Assembly (NCBI GenBank): GCA_958510875.1
Contig: OY294068.1
Location: 156,276,388 to 156,340,387, forward strand
Source: Endomychus coccineus
Lineage: Eukaryota > Arthropoda > Insecta > Coleoptera > Endomychidae
DNA: 64,000 nucleotides
Direction: 5' to 3'
Positions within the stretch are counted from its first letter, which is position 1. Each line of letters starts with the position of its first letter. The notes below the pieces were generated by a model that was given only the letters and a program-made list of their open reading frames with translations, was not told the DNA's origin and searched no databases. Shown here piece by piece: positions 1-9,265 of the stretch. Made by a program: the position numbers and the translations under genes.

Positions 1-214
1 CACTCAACCACCTCCAACTTGATTGATATTCCAAGAGTCGGCAATATTAATGGGGCATATGATCTTTCGATGTTCGTTTCCGTATAAAACAAAAATTTAT
101 AGTTGCCTCAAAATGGATAGGTTCCCCGATTCCCATGACTATAAAATTATTTTATGAAAGAATGTTTTATATTAAAAAAATTAATATTATAAACAAAAAT
201 TAAATCAGGCTGTA
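1..214. other. Unassigned sequence at window start
   Basis: AT-rich sequence with no ORF or repeat that I can assign. It probably continues the intron or TE context from outside the window. Confidence 0.4.
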
Positions 215-1645
215 ACTATAAAAAGACATGGGTAATCATTGATGAGGTAACAAATGCAGATAAAAAACTAAATTATAAGATTCATGAAATTCTTATCAAG
301 AGGGCTAAAATCAGTTCTGATGAAATGAAGGCAAACGCTTTCAATTCATTTTTTGAGGAAGTTGGTATAAATATATCAAAGGAAATCAACCAAATAAAAA
401 CAAACTTGGTCCAACCTACACAAAAAAGTATATTATGCCATCAATGTTCTTAGATTCTGTTGACAATGCTGAAGTTGAAGGGATAATAGTCAATCTAAAA
501 AATGATGCTTCCCCCGGAAAAGATTACTGCGAAATTACTGAAACTAATTAATAAAGACTTCAGCCGTCCTACCACTCATATAATTAATCTAATATATGAA
601 ACTGTAGATATTACCTGTCAGTTTAAAGACAGTGTTGTCGTTCCAATATTTAATGCGGGGAATCTCTGAATAATAGGTTAGATTAGGTTCTTGATGAACA
701 TAAAATAATTGCTAACAAGCAATTTGGATTTCAAATCGCATTGCAACTGGAGAACCTCTCCATGAACTAATATCCAATATTTAAAAAAATTTGAAACCAA
801 TAATAAGACCTTGGCGATATTTCTAGACTTATAGAAGGTCTTCGACACTTTTTCGCATGATGTCTTACTGGCAAAATTGAACGAGATCAGCGTAAGGGGT
901 GTATCAAATCTTTGTTTAAATCTTATCTCTATGATAACCAGCTAGTAAAGGTTGTCGAAGGCCATTAGTAATATTAAAACAATAAAGATGGGTGTACCTC
1001 AAGGCACAATTATAGGTCCAACGCTGATATTTATTAATAAACTGTTGAATTGTAACCAACACCCCAGAATTCTTTCATACGCAGATAATACGGTCTCAAT
1101 ATGCTCTGCAAGGTGTTGGGAACGAGTACGGCAAATATCGCAACAAGCTATCAATATTGTGAAATCTTGGTTAGATATAAACCTAGTGAAGCTAAATGTT
1201 TCGAAAATTAAATACTTACTTGGTGTTTTCGCCAACCGATACTGGTCTACCGAATAAGTTAGAACCTCTAATTTTAAATGACACCACTGATATTGTGCAA
1301 AACACCTCTATAATAGAATAGTTGGGCGTTTATATAGATCGACAACTCAAGTGGTCAACTCATGTTGATTATTTAAACAAAAAAAGCAGAAGATTATTAT
1401 GTAAATTTTATCTACTACGAAATATTCTAAACGAGAAAACTATGTTCATGACTTACAACAGTTTGGTTGCATCCTCATTTATAGATATGGGATAAGCATT
1501 TGGGACTCAGGTTATTATAATGTCTTGAAGTTTCTCAAAATTATATATTGCGAGTAATTTTTCTAAAAGAGAGCAGAAAAACTGCAAAACCTCTTTTTAT
1601 TGAAAATAATGTATTAAACATAAAAGGTCTGTACATGCTGTCAGC
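215..1645 (+). pseudogene. Degraded LINE (non-LTR) reverse transcriptase
   Basis: The translation in shifting frames follows the order of a CR1/jockey-type RT. The pre-RT linker (about 215-420) reads like 'NAFNSFFEEVG'. An 'NDASPGKD' block lies near 500. RT motif A appears as 'FLDL.KVFDTFSHD' near 820-860. 'GVPQGTIIGP' lies near 990-1020. The catalytic block is 'SYADNT' near 1077, where the second Asp of the usual YADD is Asn. The C-terminal 'LGVYIDRQLKWSTHV' block lies near 1323. Several stops and frameshifts interrupt it. The longest open piece is 952-1257. The endonuclease and 5' part are absent, so this is a dead 5'-truncated copy. Its downstream end abuts the 3' tail of the next LINE, which lies in the opposite orientation. 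Confidence 0.85.
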
Positions 1646-1669
1646 AATAATAATAATAATAATAATAAA
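1646..1669. repeat. (AAT)n microsatellite, 3' tail of the minus-strand LINE
   Basis: Eight AAT units. Read on the minus strand they form an (ATT)n tail directly after the 3' UTR of the LINE at 1646-4350. This is the usual simple-repeat 3' end of CR1/jockey-like elements. Confidence 0.75.
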
Positions 1670-1879
1670 TGAACTTTATTGTGCTTAGTAAAAATACATG
1701 TAACTATACCTATAATATAAACACAATAGGTAAAAATTCAGCCAAGGCTGATTTTCATTTTTACCCGCTATGAAAGCAAATACAGATTATTTATTCAGAT
1801 CACCTTGTCTAGAATAGATACTTCATAATATAAAGTTTAAAGTTACTTTCGTTCAAACTAAGATGTTCGATAACTTCTT

Positions 1880-2615
1880 TCAGAAGGACAGCAGCCATAT
1901 AAGCAAAACAGCTTTAAATTTTGACGTTGAATGTTTGGTTATCGTGAACGAGTCACATCTAATATTTATAAAGTGTACCATAGATCGTTTAATTAATGAG
2001 GTGAGCAAATATTCTGAGCATTTATTTTTCAATAATTTGTATAATAACATGATATATAAGTATTTGACTCTGCTTTGTATATTCAATATTTGTAACTTAT
2101 TTAGATAAGGCGATATATGTGTACGATATTTGACTCTACAGGAGTAACGAATGCAAGCATTCTGTATTTGTTGCAGTCGTTTTTTGTTGTGTGCCGATAG
2201 AAAATTAAAATAAACTGCACTGCAATAATCGATTTTTGGTTGGATAAGGGCATTACATATTTTTAATTTAGTTTTCTCAGGAATTATATTTTTGAATTGA
2301 TATAGAGATTTTAGAATAATAAAAGCTTGTTTTCTAATATTTGTCACATGAGAATCAAAACAGAGGTTTGAATCAATTGTGACACCTAAATTTTTTGCAC
2401 AATGGGCCAAGTCAATGTTTTCATTATTTAATAGTATATTTATTTGACTTATATCCAATTGATTTCTTAATTTTTCTGAGCTGATAATTAAGAACGTAGA
2501 CTTTTTTGGATTTATTTTTAGGCCATTATCATCACACCATTTGCTCAAATTCATAAGTTCACTGTTTATATTTTCTATAGTTGGGGCTATATTTAATAAT
2601 ATTTAATAGCTTACA

Positions 2616-2663
<48 letters not shown>

Positions 2664-3510
2664 AATGTAAATATACAAAAAAGAATTGGTCCAAGGATAC
2701 TCCCTTGGGTACCCCATTTTTAGTAAATGGTAAACTGGAAACACTGTTATCTAATTTTACAGCTTGACTTCTTTGGCACAAATAGTTATTGAACCATCTA
2801 AGTGCCGCACCTCTTATTCCTTTATAACTTAATTTAGCCAAAAGTAGTAGAAAATCTATCAGGGTTTCAGAATTCTTCATAATACGGGTAGGCTCTTTTA
2901 CAACTTGTACCAGATCAAAACTATCTGTTATTGAATTAAAATGTTTTGGATCTAATAAATTATTATTCAATAAGTTAATATTTATGTCACCCATTAATAA
3001 TATATAGTGTACTTGTAAATACATACTTTCCACTGTTTCACTCAAAATACCTAAGCATTCTGATGAGTTTGCCCACGGTGGCTTATACACAATACCTACA
3101 ACCACTTTTCGGTGTTTAAGTTCAGTTATAATCCATAATTGTTCTAATCCGACAGTGTTTTCTGGATAGGATGAATATATTTGAGATTTCAGGTAGCTTC
3201 TTATGTCGAATGCGAGTCCGCCTCCTCTCGTAGCTCTGTCCTTCCGTATTAATTCATATCCACGCATATTTAGGTGACTGGACGTTATTTCTTGGCTTAA
3301 CCATGTTTCAGATATACCAATTATATCGTGTTTGTGATTTAAAATATCGGATAGTTCATGAAAACAATTATTTAACGATCGTATATTTATATGGCTTAGA
3401 TTGAGGTTGAGATTATAATTTATATTCGTTCTTACGCTGTTGATTATGTGCCGTTTATTTTGCGCGGAATTCGATGTAAAAAAGGATTGATGCAAACGTA
3501 TTGAGGCCAT
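1880..3510 (-). pseudogene. LINE ORF2 (endonuclease + partial RT), deleted and interrupted
   Basis: Reading from 3510 down, residues 1-215 are an apurinic/apyrimidinic-type endonuclease. 'HINIRSLNN' starts the fold. 'ISETWLS' carries the catalytic Glu. 'GGGLAFDIRS', 'LMGDININL' and 'TLIDFLLL' follow. The ORF then jumps directly into the RT thumb-side block 'KGIRGAALRWFNNYL' and 'NGVPKGVSLDQ'. The RT fingers and motif A are missing, although the frame stays open across the junction. A (TA)n tract at 2618-2661 replaces the YADD region. RT resumes at 2554 with 'WCDDNGLKINPKKS' and 'AKNLGVTIDSNLCFDSHV' and runs through the C-terminal region to 1880. The deletion removes essential catalytic residues, so this copy cannot reverse-transcribe. 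Confidence 0.85.
2618..2661. repeat. (TA)22 microsatellite inside LINE RT
   Basis: A perfect 44-bp AT dinucleotide run, translated as Ile-Tyr repeats on the minus strand. It occupies the position where the RT catalytic block (hydrophobic-x-YADD) would be encoded. Confidence 0.9.
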
Positions 3511-4223
3511 ATCGAAGGATCCTTGAAACTTTCTACGTAATCTATAGGTATCGAAATTTTAAAAGATGAGTATTCTTCGGAATATTTCGAGTTCATCTTT
3601 TCAACTTTAGTTTTATAAAAGTTCTTTGATTTTAAGAAATTTTCTATGTCTAACACTTTATACGTCGGATCCAGATTGTATACATGGAAATCGATTAACT
3701 TAGCGACACCTCTTAACTCATTTTCTGAAGCTGTTGCACTTCCATATATTGTGTTTATATTTCGTTTTCGCCTATTTGTGACGGATTCCCATTTTTCATG
3801 CTGTTTATTATTTCGTTCTTGCGTATGTTGCGTTAACTCTTTATTTATATCATGTTGACTGTTTTTAACTGCAGGGAAGTTATCCTGGAGTTTTTCTCTT
3901 GTGTTTTTATTTAAGTTGTCGCCATCATCTGAGTTGACCTTGCCGGATTTAACACTTGTATTATTGTAAGATTTTAACTCACGTTCATTATTCTGAATAT
4001 TGATTTTTGATTTAATCGATTCATTATCATAAGATTCTTGATTTCTATTTTCGAATAATCTAATTAAATCTATATTGCTTTCTCGCAATGTTGTTACTTC
4101 CCTTTTCAGGTTTGTAATTTCTTCCCTCAGAGCTCTCGTCTCATTATTAATCACATTTTTCAATATTTCAGTAAAATTTTCACTTTTTAAAAATTTTATA
4201 ATTTCAGTTTCACTTCGTGTCAT
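3444..4223 (-). CDS. LINE ORF1 protein (RNA-binding, coiled coil)
   Basis: An open 259-residue frame starting at the ATG at 4223. The N-terminal ~60 residues show heptad-like leucine/charged spacing ('LREEITNLKREVTTLRES'), suggesting a coiled-coil trimerisation segment. The middle (~70-165) is polar and low-complexity, rich in Asn, Lys and Glu. The C-terminal third ('FHVYNLDPTYKVLDIENFLK', then 'EYSSFKISIP' and 'WPQYVCINPFLH') matches the RRM-like domain common in ORF1 proteins of CR1/jockey-type LINEs. No CCHC knuckles are seen. It overlaps the start of ORF2 by 67 bases in another frame, as in many two-ORF LINEs. In a working element it would bind element RNA to form an RNP. It is the only LINE ORF here without an obvious break, but its partner ORF2 is defective. 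Confidence 0.75.
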   Translation of the reverse strand: MTRSETEIIKFLKSENFTEILKNVINNETRALREEITNLKREVTTLRESNIDLIRLFENRNQESYDNESIKSKINIQNNERELKSYNNTSVKSGKVNSDDGDNLNKNTREKLQDNFPAVKNSQHDINKELTQHTQERNNKQHEKWESVTNRRKRNINTIYGSATASENELRGVAKLIDFHVYNLDPTYKVLDIENFLKSKNFYKTKVEKMNSKYSEEYSSFKISIPIDYVESFKDPSIWPQYVCINPFLHRIPRKINGT

Positions 4224-4350
4224 TTTATATATCGTTCAGTTCAACATTGGAACTTTATTTTCCACTTATTATTTGATTATATGTATTATTCACGCAGCTC
4301 ACCAGAAACTTCCTACTTCGTTCGCTAGCTCACTTCAATGAAATACATTC

Positions 4351-4712
4351 GTAACAGTGTCCATTTTTCTGAGATAAATCATTGTTACGACAATTAATTT
4401 TAATGATCTGTTGCCATATGAAAATTTTGGTTAAACTGTATGTCAAAAAAGTTTAAAATATTATGGAGTAAAATTATATAATATGTTAGCCAAAATATGA
4501 ATCCAAATTTCACTTAAAACGACATCTCTATGAATAGAATTTTAGTTTAGGCTAGCTTAGTTTAGCTTTACTTACCAAGAATTGTCTTTATTTTCATAGC
4601 TGCTTGACACAGTATGAGTAGCGTACTCGTATTGTATGATTTATGAACATTTTATTACACTAATATGTATGATTCATATATGCAGTAGTAAATAAATAAA
4701 TTTGAAAACAAA
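4351..4712. other. Unassigned AT-rich intronic sequence
   Basis: No coding or repeat signal recognised between the LINE leader and the SINE head. Confidence 0.4.
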
Positions 4713-4930
4713 ATCGAATTAGTGTAATCGGGGGAATAGACATCCAGGGATGTGGGTTCGAATCTCGCCTATAGTTTGATGTTTCACATTTATTCATCTT
4801 TATAAGCCTATGTTAAATTGTCTTAGTTGTCTTCATGATTCAGAAAATTAAATTCTATATCTCGTGAAGTACTTACACGAAATTTTGGCCAATTAGGCAA
4901 AGAAGAAGAACTTGTTTATACGTATCCAGA
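4713..4930 (+). mobile_element. tRNA-derived SINE (candidate)
   Basis: A pol III A-box-like string 'TAGTGTAATCGG' lies at 4720-4731 and a near-consensus B box 'GGTTCGAATCT' at 4755-4765. Their spacing is tRNA-like. The tail at 4805-4925 begins 'CCTATGTTAAATT' and ends 'AACTTGTTTATA'. It recurs at 8876-8988 at roughly 85% identity by eye, showing that it is a dispersed repeat. The tRNA-like head does not fold into an obvious functional tRNA, so this is not called a tRNA gene. Both tail copies are bordered by TATA-type sequence. Confidence 0.6.
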
Positions 4931-5313
4931 ATATTTCTCATTTCTATTGAAATATATAAGAACCAGGATGCTGTCATTGAATGAGTACTGTCAGAGTAAT
5001 CCTCAATTCAAAACGATTGAGCTTTAAATGAATGTGCGTGAATAGTTGATCAATAGCATTGCATGGAATCTCATTGTGTTCATCAATAATCTACTATCCT
5101 ATAAGAGGTTTATATTTACAAAAATGTAAGACACAAGATGAGAATTCACTTTTTATCCGTAAAACAAAAGGGCTACAGGGTAGACCGACCTCATTGACTA
5201 TGAGTTGCGCATGTGCTTCCGGGATGACGCAAATAATAAAAATATGAAAAATGCGTATTACAACGAAATAAATACATGGCCAGTATTACCCAAGTGGCTG
5301 CCATCACCCTAAT
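4931..5313. other. Unassigned intronic sequence
   Basis: Nothing recognisable. A short ORF at 5059-5247 has no family signature. Confidence 0.4.
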
Positions 5314-5583
5314 TCATCCTAAGGACTTCCTGATAATGGAGCTGCCAGACGTGAACAGAGTCTTTAATTGAACCCCATTTACTTTTTTTAATGTGAAAAA
5401 CTTGTATTCTAATGGATCTGTTGGAAATTTTCCTAACAATATGTAATTTGAATTAAGCTCATTAAAACAATACAGAATTATTCCTAAAATACCGTGAACT
5501 GTGTGTGACCTGTAATATGTGTGGATGTTGTTAATTAATTTAAACCCGAAGTAGACTTCCACGTATCTAACCAATTTAATCAT
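5314..5583 (-). pseudogene. P-element/THAP9-like transposase C-terminal remnant
   Basis: An 89-residue open frame. Its core 'YILLGKFPTDPLEYKFF' matches the conserved C-terminal signature of P-element-type (THAP9-like) transposases, whose consensus is close to LLxxKFQTDxLExRFGxYRQ. The upstream piece 'GILGIILYCFNELN' fits the preceding helix. The expected GxYRQ after the signature has degenerated ('TLKKVNG'). The THAP DNA-binding and RNase H-like catalytic domains are absent, so this is a short dead fragment. The assignment rests on one motif recognised from memory of the family, so confidence is moderate. Confidence 0.55.
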
Positions 5584-5591
5584 TTTTCATT

Positions 5592-5608
5592 TAATTGTCA
5601 ATATGATA
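5592..5608. repeat. 17-bp target site duplication, left copy (PLE 1)
   Basis: 'TAATTGTCAATATGATA' is repeated exactly at 7198-7214 on the other side of the Penelope-like element. This defines the insertion limits. Confidence 0.85.
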
Positions 5609-5689
5609 TAATAAGATTCTTGACCCAGTATGAATTATATAAAAAATTCTCGGGAATTAGGTCACATTAACACTCTGTTATAAATGTTC

Positions 5690-5731
5690 GTCTTTACGTA
5701 CGTTTCGGTCTCATGACCATCATCAGAAGAC
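5690..5731 (-). ncRNA. Hammerhead ribozyme in PLE 3' region
   Basis: Read on the minus strand from 5731. Stem I 5' strand is GUCUU. The core CUGAUGA is at 5726-5720. One unpaired U follows. Stem II is GGUC/GACC with an AUGA loop. Then come core GAAA (5706-5703), a 3-bp stem III ACG/CGU closed by a UA loop, and the cleavage nucleotide A (5695). The stem I 3' strand AAGAC pairs perfectly (5 bp) with GUCUU. All invariant core bases are present. The tiny stem III is what is known for minimal hammerheads of Penelope-like elements (Cervera and de la Pena), which tend to work as dimers. Predicted cleavage lies between 5695 and 5694 in minus-strand reading. Confidence 0.85.
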
Positions 5732-6110
5732 TTATTTTGTTAAAAAGGGGTTAACTAAAACTAATTAGCACAAGCGTCCATATCGCACAATTTTCAATCA
5801 AAAAGCTCAGGCCGTCGAAACGAACAGAACCACGAATAATCGAAAATTGTATCGTTAATATTAAAGTATAGATTTTTTTGTAACAAGAAACCACTGTTAA
5901 GTAATATTCTCATAATCTACAAACGCATATTGCTATGGTCTCAAAGCAACTGGAGTTCGAAGCTATTTGTTTGTAATAACTCGACCCAGATGTAGATTTA
6001 TGACGTACTTGAGAAGGTTTTAGACCTGCATTGGGATTCAGTTTACTTTAAGCGTTCTTCCTAAAATATACTTTTAACATTATAAAGACGTATGTAGGAA
6101 TTTGCAAGTT

Positions 6111-7151
6111 TTAATTAATCAAGTTAGTATAAATCTGACTCAATCCCTGAATATCATTCCTATGATTTACAGAATTTGAATCCCTTTTTATGTGAATCAT
6201 CTCCGAGATAGATCTTTTATAATAATTGGTTTCTTTAGTTAAAATATTAACATTTTTGTAATCAAATTGATGGTTATAAACAAAACAGTGCTTAGCAAGG
6301 GCGGTGGAATTTTCTAAGTTATTATTTCTTGTGCTATACTTATGGCCGTACATTCTGAACAATTCAATTTATATACTGTGTGGGTTTGTTTATCTTTAGG
6401 TATTACAGGTTTTAGATTTGAGAAATATTTCCCAACACAGTTAGTAGGCTCATGCGCAACATTTATATCGTACTTTTTCAAACATTTCTTAATTTTTTAT
6501 GAGGTCTATGGAATGTATGGTAAAGTTATATAATTGTCTGTATTACCTGTTATGTTATTTTTATAAGAAGAACCATTATAGATTTTGTTTATGCTCTCTT
6601 TAATGATAGGATTGTAGAAAGTTTTTGGGTAGCCATTCATTTCCAATGCATTACGAACAATTTTTAAATTTTTGGGACGGTCCTCTGCGTGGGATAATTT
6701 TACCGCGCGGTCTGTGAGGCTGTTTATGACACTTTTTTTTATAACAGGCTGGTGCAACGGAATTGAAATGAAGATAACGTTGAGACCAGACTTCCTTAGT
6801 AAACCAAGAAGTTTTCATTTTTCCATCTGCATCATGCCTAATGGTCATATCTAGAAAATTAATGTTATTGTTTATTTCTATTTCACAAGTGAATTGAAGT
6901 TTACAATGGAAATTATTAAATTTATTAATCACATATTGAATTTTATCGTTGGGAACACACATAAGGCAATCATCTACATACCGTTTAAAGAATACAGGCT
7001 GAAAATCTAATGAATTTATAACAGATTCCTCTAGGCATTCCATAACGAGGTTAGCAATGGTAGCTGAAATAGGAGATCCCATTGCTGTGCCGAAAATTTG
7101 TCCAAAATATTGCTCACCGTACTGAAAATAAGTGCATTCTAAACAAAACAT
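6111..7151 (-). pseudogene. Penelope-like RT + GIY-YIG endonuclease, broken
   Basis: The 7151-6651 frame carries PLE RT blocks in order: 'QYGEQYFGQIFGTAMGSPIS' (motif B region), 'ATIANLVMECLEE', the catalytic 'FFKRYVDDCLM' (YVDD), then 'INFLDMTIRHDADG' and 'TSWFTKEVWSQRYLHFNS'. A frameshift in a run of A codons (near 6733-6745) moves reading to the 6757-6506 frame, which ends at a premature stop. A later frame 6362-6111 carries the GIY-YIG C-terminal part ('MYGHKYSTRN', 'ALAKHCFVY'). The finger and palm part upstream of motif B is missing because of 5' truncation. Aligned by eye it is about 90% identical to the copy at 59684-61190. The catalytic YVDD is intact here, but the gene is dead. Confidence 0.85.
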
Positions 7152-7197
7152 TTATAACAGAGTGTTAATGTGACCTAATTCCCGAGAATTTTTTATA

Positions 7198-7214
7198 TAA
7201 TTGTCAATATGATA
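7198..7214. repeat. 17-bp target site duplication, right copy (PLE 1)
   Basis: Exact direct repeat of 5592-5608. Confidence 0.85.
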
Positions 7215-7519
7215 AATTGATAAAAACAATACTTTAAAAAATAAAAGACATACAAATTTCATATCTCAGTTATAAAATTAGTGTTCTTTCTCACATTAAC
7301 TTAGAAATTCATGTACATTATAGATATATCTCTCAACTGAATAACGCATCAAACAGATTTTGAGTAATTTCAAGTTAGACATTTAGTCCAGGCTATGAAC
7401 CGGAAAATAAATAAAAAAGCATGTAAGGAATCAAAAATTTTTTTCTGCATCAGCTTCAGGAGGTTCTTAGAATCATTCATACACCTTAAAATCTTTTGGG
7501 AACCCCAACCCCACCCACC
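7215..7519. other. Unassigned sequence
   Basis: No coding or repeat signal recognised. It may include the untranslatable 5' edge of the LINE that follows. Confidence 0.4.
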
Positions 7520-8842
7520 TTAATATTTTAAATGAGCCAAAAATGGACTTAGTTAATATCTTGCGTATCTTCAATAATAATAATCTTTCTGAATTTAATT
7601 CTTATTTCTATAATTATAACTGGAGTTCGTTTTCACTTATAACAGGTGCTGAAAATGAATTGAACTTTTTTTATAATTCAATAGCTAAAGCATTCCATGG
7701 TAGTTTCTCTCTAAGAAGAACCGTTCACAGAAGTAAAAAGCCCTGGGTATCGGAAGGAATTAAAATATCATCAAAAACAAAACGTGATTTATTCTTACTT
7801 AAGACCATTTTTAGTAATCCAATTATCTCAAATTATTATAAGAAATATTCTAATTTACTTAGCAAAATAGTGTGAATGGCTAAAAAGAAACATAATGATA
7901 AAATAATCAGTGAATCTGCATGTGTTTCCAAAACAGTCTGGCAGATAATTAATAGGGAAAGGGGAAAAGCGTCTGAATATAAGTCAGTGAATAGTATTGT
8001 TCACTTGGGTCATAAAGTAAATGATTCTCAAACTATAAGTGAGCTTTTTGTTAATCACCTCAGCATTACACCGGGGGCACATGAACATTGCAGTAACCTC
8101 GACCATCCACACATTTCAACTTGTAATAGTCTGTTCCTTTCTCCAGTAACAAAAAATGAAATTTTTAATATAGTCCATAATTTAAAAAACACCAACTCTA
8201 CTGGTATTGATGAATTGCCTGTTGTATTGATAAAAAATTCTATTGAACACATTTATCCTCCTATATTGGAAATTGCTAATTCTTCTTTTCAAGATGGATA
8301 CGTACCTTCTCAATTGAAAGTCTCAAAGGTGGTACCTGTATTTAAAAAAGGGAATCGAGAATGTATGAATAGTTATCGACCCATAAGTTTGAATTCAATA
8401 TTGGGGAAAATTCTAGAGAATGCTATGAAAATCGCGTTATTGACTATCTAGAAAAAAATAAAATTATTGTTGATAATCAGCATGGTTTTCGTGCTTGTAA
8501 ATCTACAAATAGTGCTGCATATGAATTATTAAGCAATATTTAAAACAAGACTAATAATAAAAGAGTTAGTGTAGTATTAGTGTGTGACCTGTCAAAGGCA
8601 TTTGACATGGTAAATCATAAAATATTAATAAATAAAATGAAAGCGTATGGTATTCGAGGTATTGCTAGTGAATGGTTTGTTTGATACTTAGGAAATAGGT
8701 TAAACTATGTTTCAATCAAGAACGATGGATGCGAGTATAAATCGAGTCAAGTTAGAGTGAAAATCGGTGTTCCACAAGGATCCATTCTTGGACCCATTTT
8801 ATTTAATATTTTTGTAAATGACTTACCCAAACATATTCAAGC

Positions 8843-8844
<2 letters not shown>
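7520..8844 (+). pseudogene. LINE RT, 5' half of a split element
   Basis: Reading starts in the endonuclease-RT linker near 7520. 'RSKKPWVSEGIK' and 'LFVNHLS' precede the RT block 'NLKNTNSTGIDELPVVLIK'. RT fingers follow as 'PSQLKVSKVVPVFKKGN' and 'NSYRPISLNSILGKILE'. After a frameshift near 8440, 'DNQHGFRACKSTNSA' appears. Motif A is '[16 protein letters not shown]'. Then come '[10 protein letters not shown]' and motif B 'GVPQGSILGPILFNIFVNDL' (8770-8823). The copy has stops at 7873-7875, 8541 and 8682. It breaks off exactly at a (TA)n tract where 'IYxYADD' should be encoded. The missing YADD and C-terminal half are found 8.3 kb away at 17185. Confidence 0.88.

Positions 8845-8875
<31 letters not shown>
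8845..8875. repeat. (AT)n tract at LINE break, left
   Basis: About 31 bp of AT dinucleotides following the RT codons for 'KHIQAD'. Confidence 0.9.
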
Positions 8876-8877
<2 letters not shown>

Positions 8878-8984
8878 CCTATGTTAAATTATCTAAGTTA
8901 TCTTCATAATTCAGAAAATTTAATTCTATATCTCTTAAGTTACATACACGATAGTGGCCAATTAGGCAAAGAAACTTTAAACTT

Positions 8985-8988
<4 letters not shown>
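8876..8988 (+). mobile_element. SINE tail fragment between two (TA)n tracts
   Basis: It begins 'CCTATGTTAAATTATCTAAG' and ends 'AACTTGTTTATA'. It is homologous to the SINE tail at 4805-4925, sharing for example 'GGCCAATTAGGCAAAGAA'. The tRNA-like head is missing. It lies precisely between two AT-dinucleotide tracts. Confidence 0.65.

Positions 8989-9048
<60 letters not shown>
8989..9048. repeat. (AT)30 tract, left border of the 8-kb TIR segment
   Basis: A 60-bp perfect AT run directly before the left terminal inverted repeat. Confidence 0.92.
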
Positions 9049-9054
<6 letters not shown>

Positions 9055-9265
9055 CAATCCTACACTTTGAGGACCTAAAACTGCAAGGATCCTACAGTTC
9101 GGACCCAAAGCCTACACTTCGGGGACGACCCCAAAGTGCAAGCCATAGTTTAGGTCAACATATACTACACTTTGGGTACGAGGTCCCCAAACTGTTGGAT
9201 TCTTGAATATCGTACACTTTGAGGACATTTCACTAATTTGTTCATATTACAGTTTGAGGACTTGA
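9055..9265. repeat. Subterminal TACACTTTGGGGAC-type repeats
   Basis: Degenerate copies of the same 12-14-bp motif occur near 9060, 9099, 9113, 9168, 9219 and 9248, with some inverted ('CCCCAAAGTG' near 9131). The clustering next to a TIR is typical of transposase-binding arrays. Function is inferred. Confidence 0.55.

Larger units (their letters stand above)
1646..4350 (-). mobile_element. Internally deleted LINE, ORF1 + ORF2 order preserved
   Basis: A minus-strand element with, in order from 4350 downwards: a 5' leader; ORF1 (4223-3444); an endonuclease-RT ORF2 (3510-1880) that has lost the N-terminal half of the RT; a 3' UTR; and an (ATT)n tail at 1646. The 5' boundary near 4350 is approximate because no target duplication was found. 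The leader contains a short GC-richer stretch (4305-4330) resembling one at 44075-44260. A 44-bp (TA)n tract sits inside ORF2 where the catalytic YADD should be. Confidence 0.8.
5609..7197 (-). mobile_element. Penelope-like element copy 1, 5'-truncated, with inverted 5' tail
   Basis: A 1.59-kb element exactly bracketed by a 17-bp direct duplication. On the minus strand it reads: an inverted copy of the 3' tail (7197-7147); an RT truncated just before the catalytic region (7151 down); a GIY-YIG endonuclease remnant (to 6111); a noncoding 3' region; a hammerhead ribozyme (5731-5690); and a 3' tail (to 5609). The 5' 51 bases are the reverse complement of 5636-5687 in the 3' tail, so the element ends are inverted repeats. 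PLEs are TPRT retroelements with RT plus GIY-YIG and often complex terminal arrangements. This agrees with that class. Confidence 0.88.

Noticed and set aside
4715..4772. Functional tRNA gene suggested by A and B boxes
   Set aside because: The sequence does not form clear acceptor and anticodon stems and is followed by a dispersed repeat tail; SINE head is the better reading.
8818..9078. Ile-Tyr repeat protein ORFs (also 17007-17318)
   Set aside because: They are translations of (AT)n microsatellites joined to LINE or spacer sequence.
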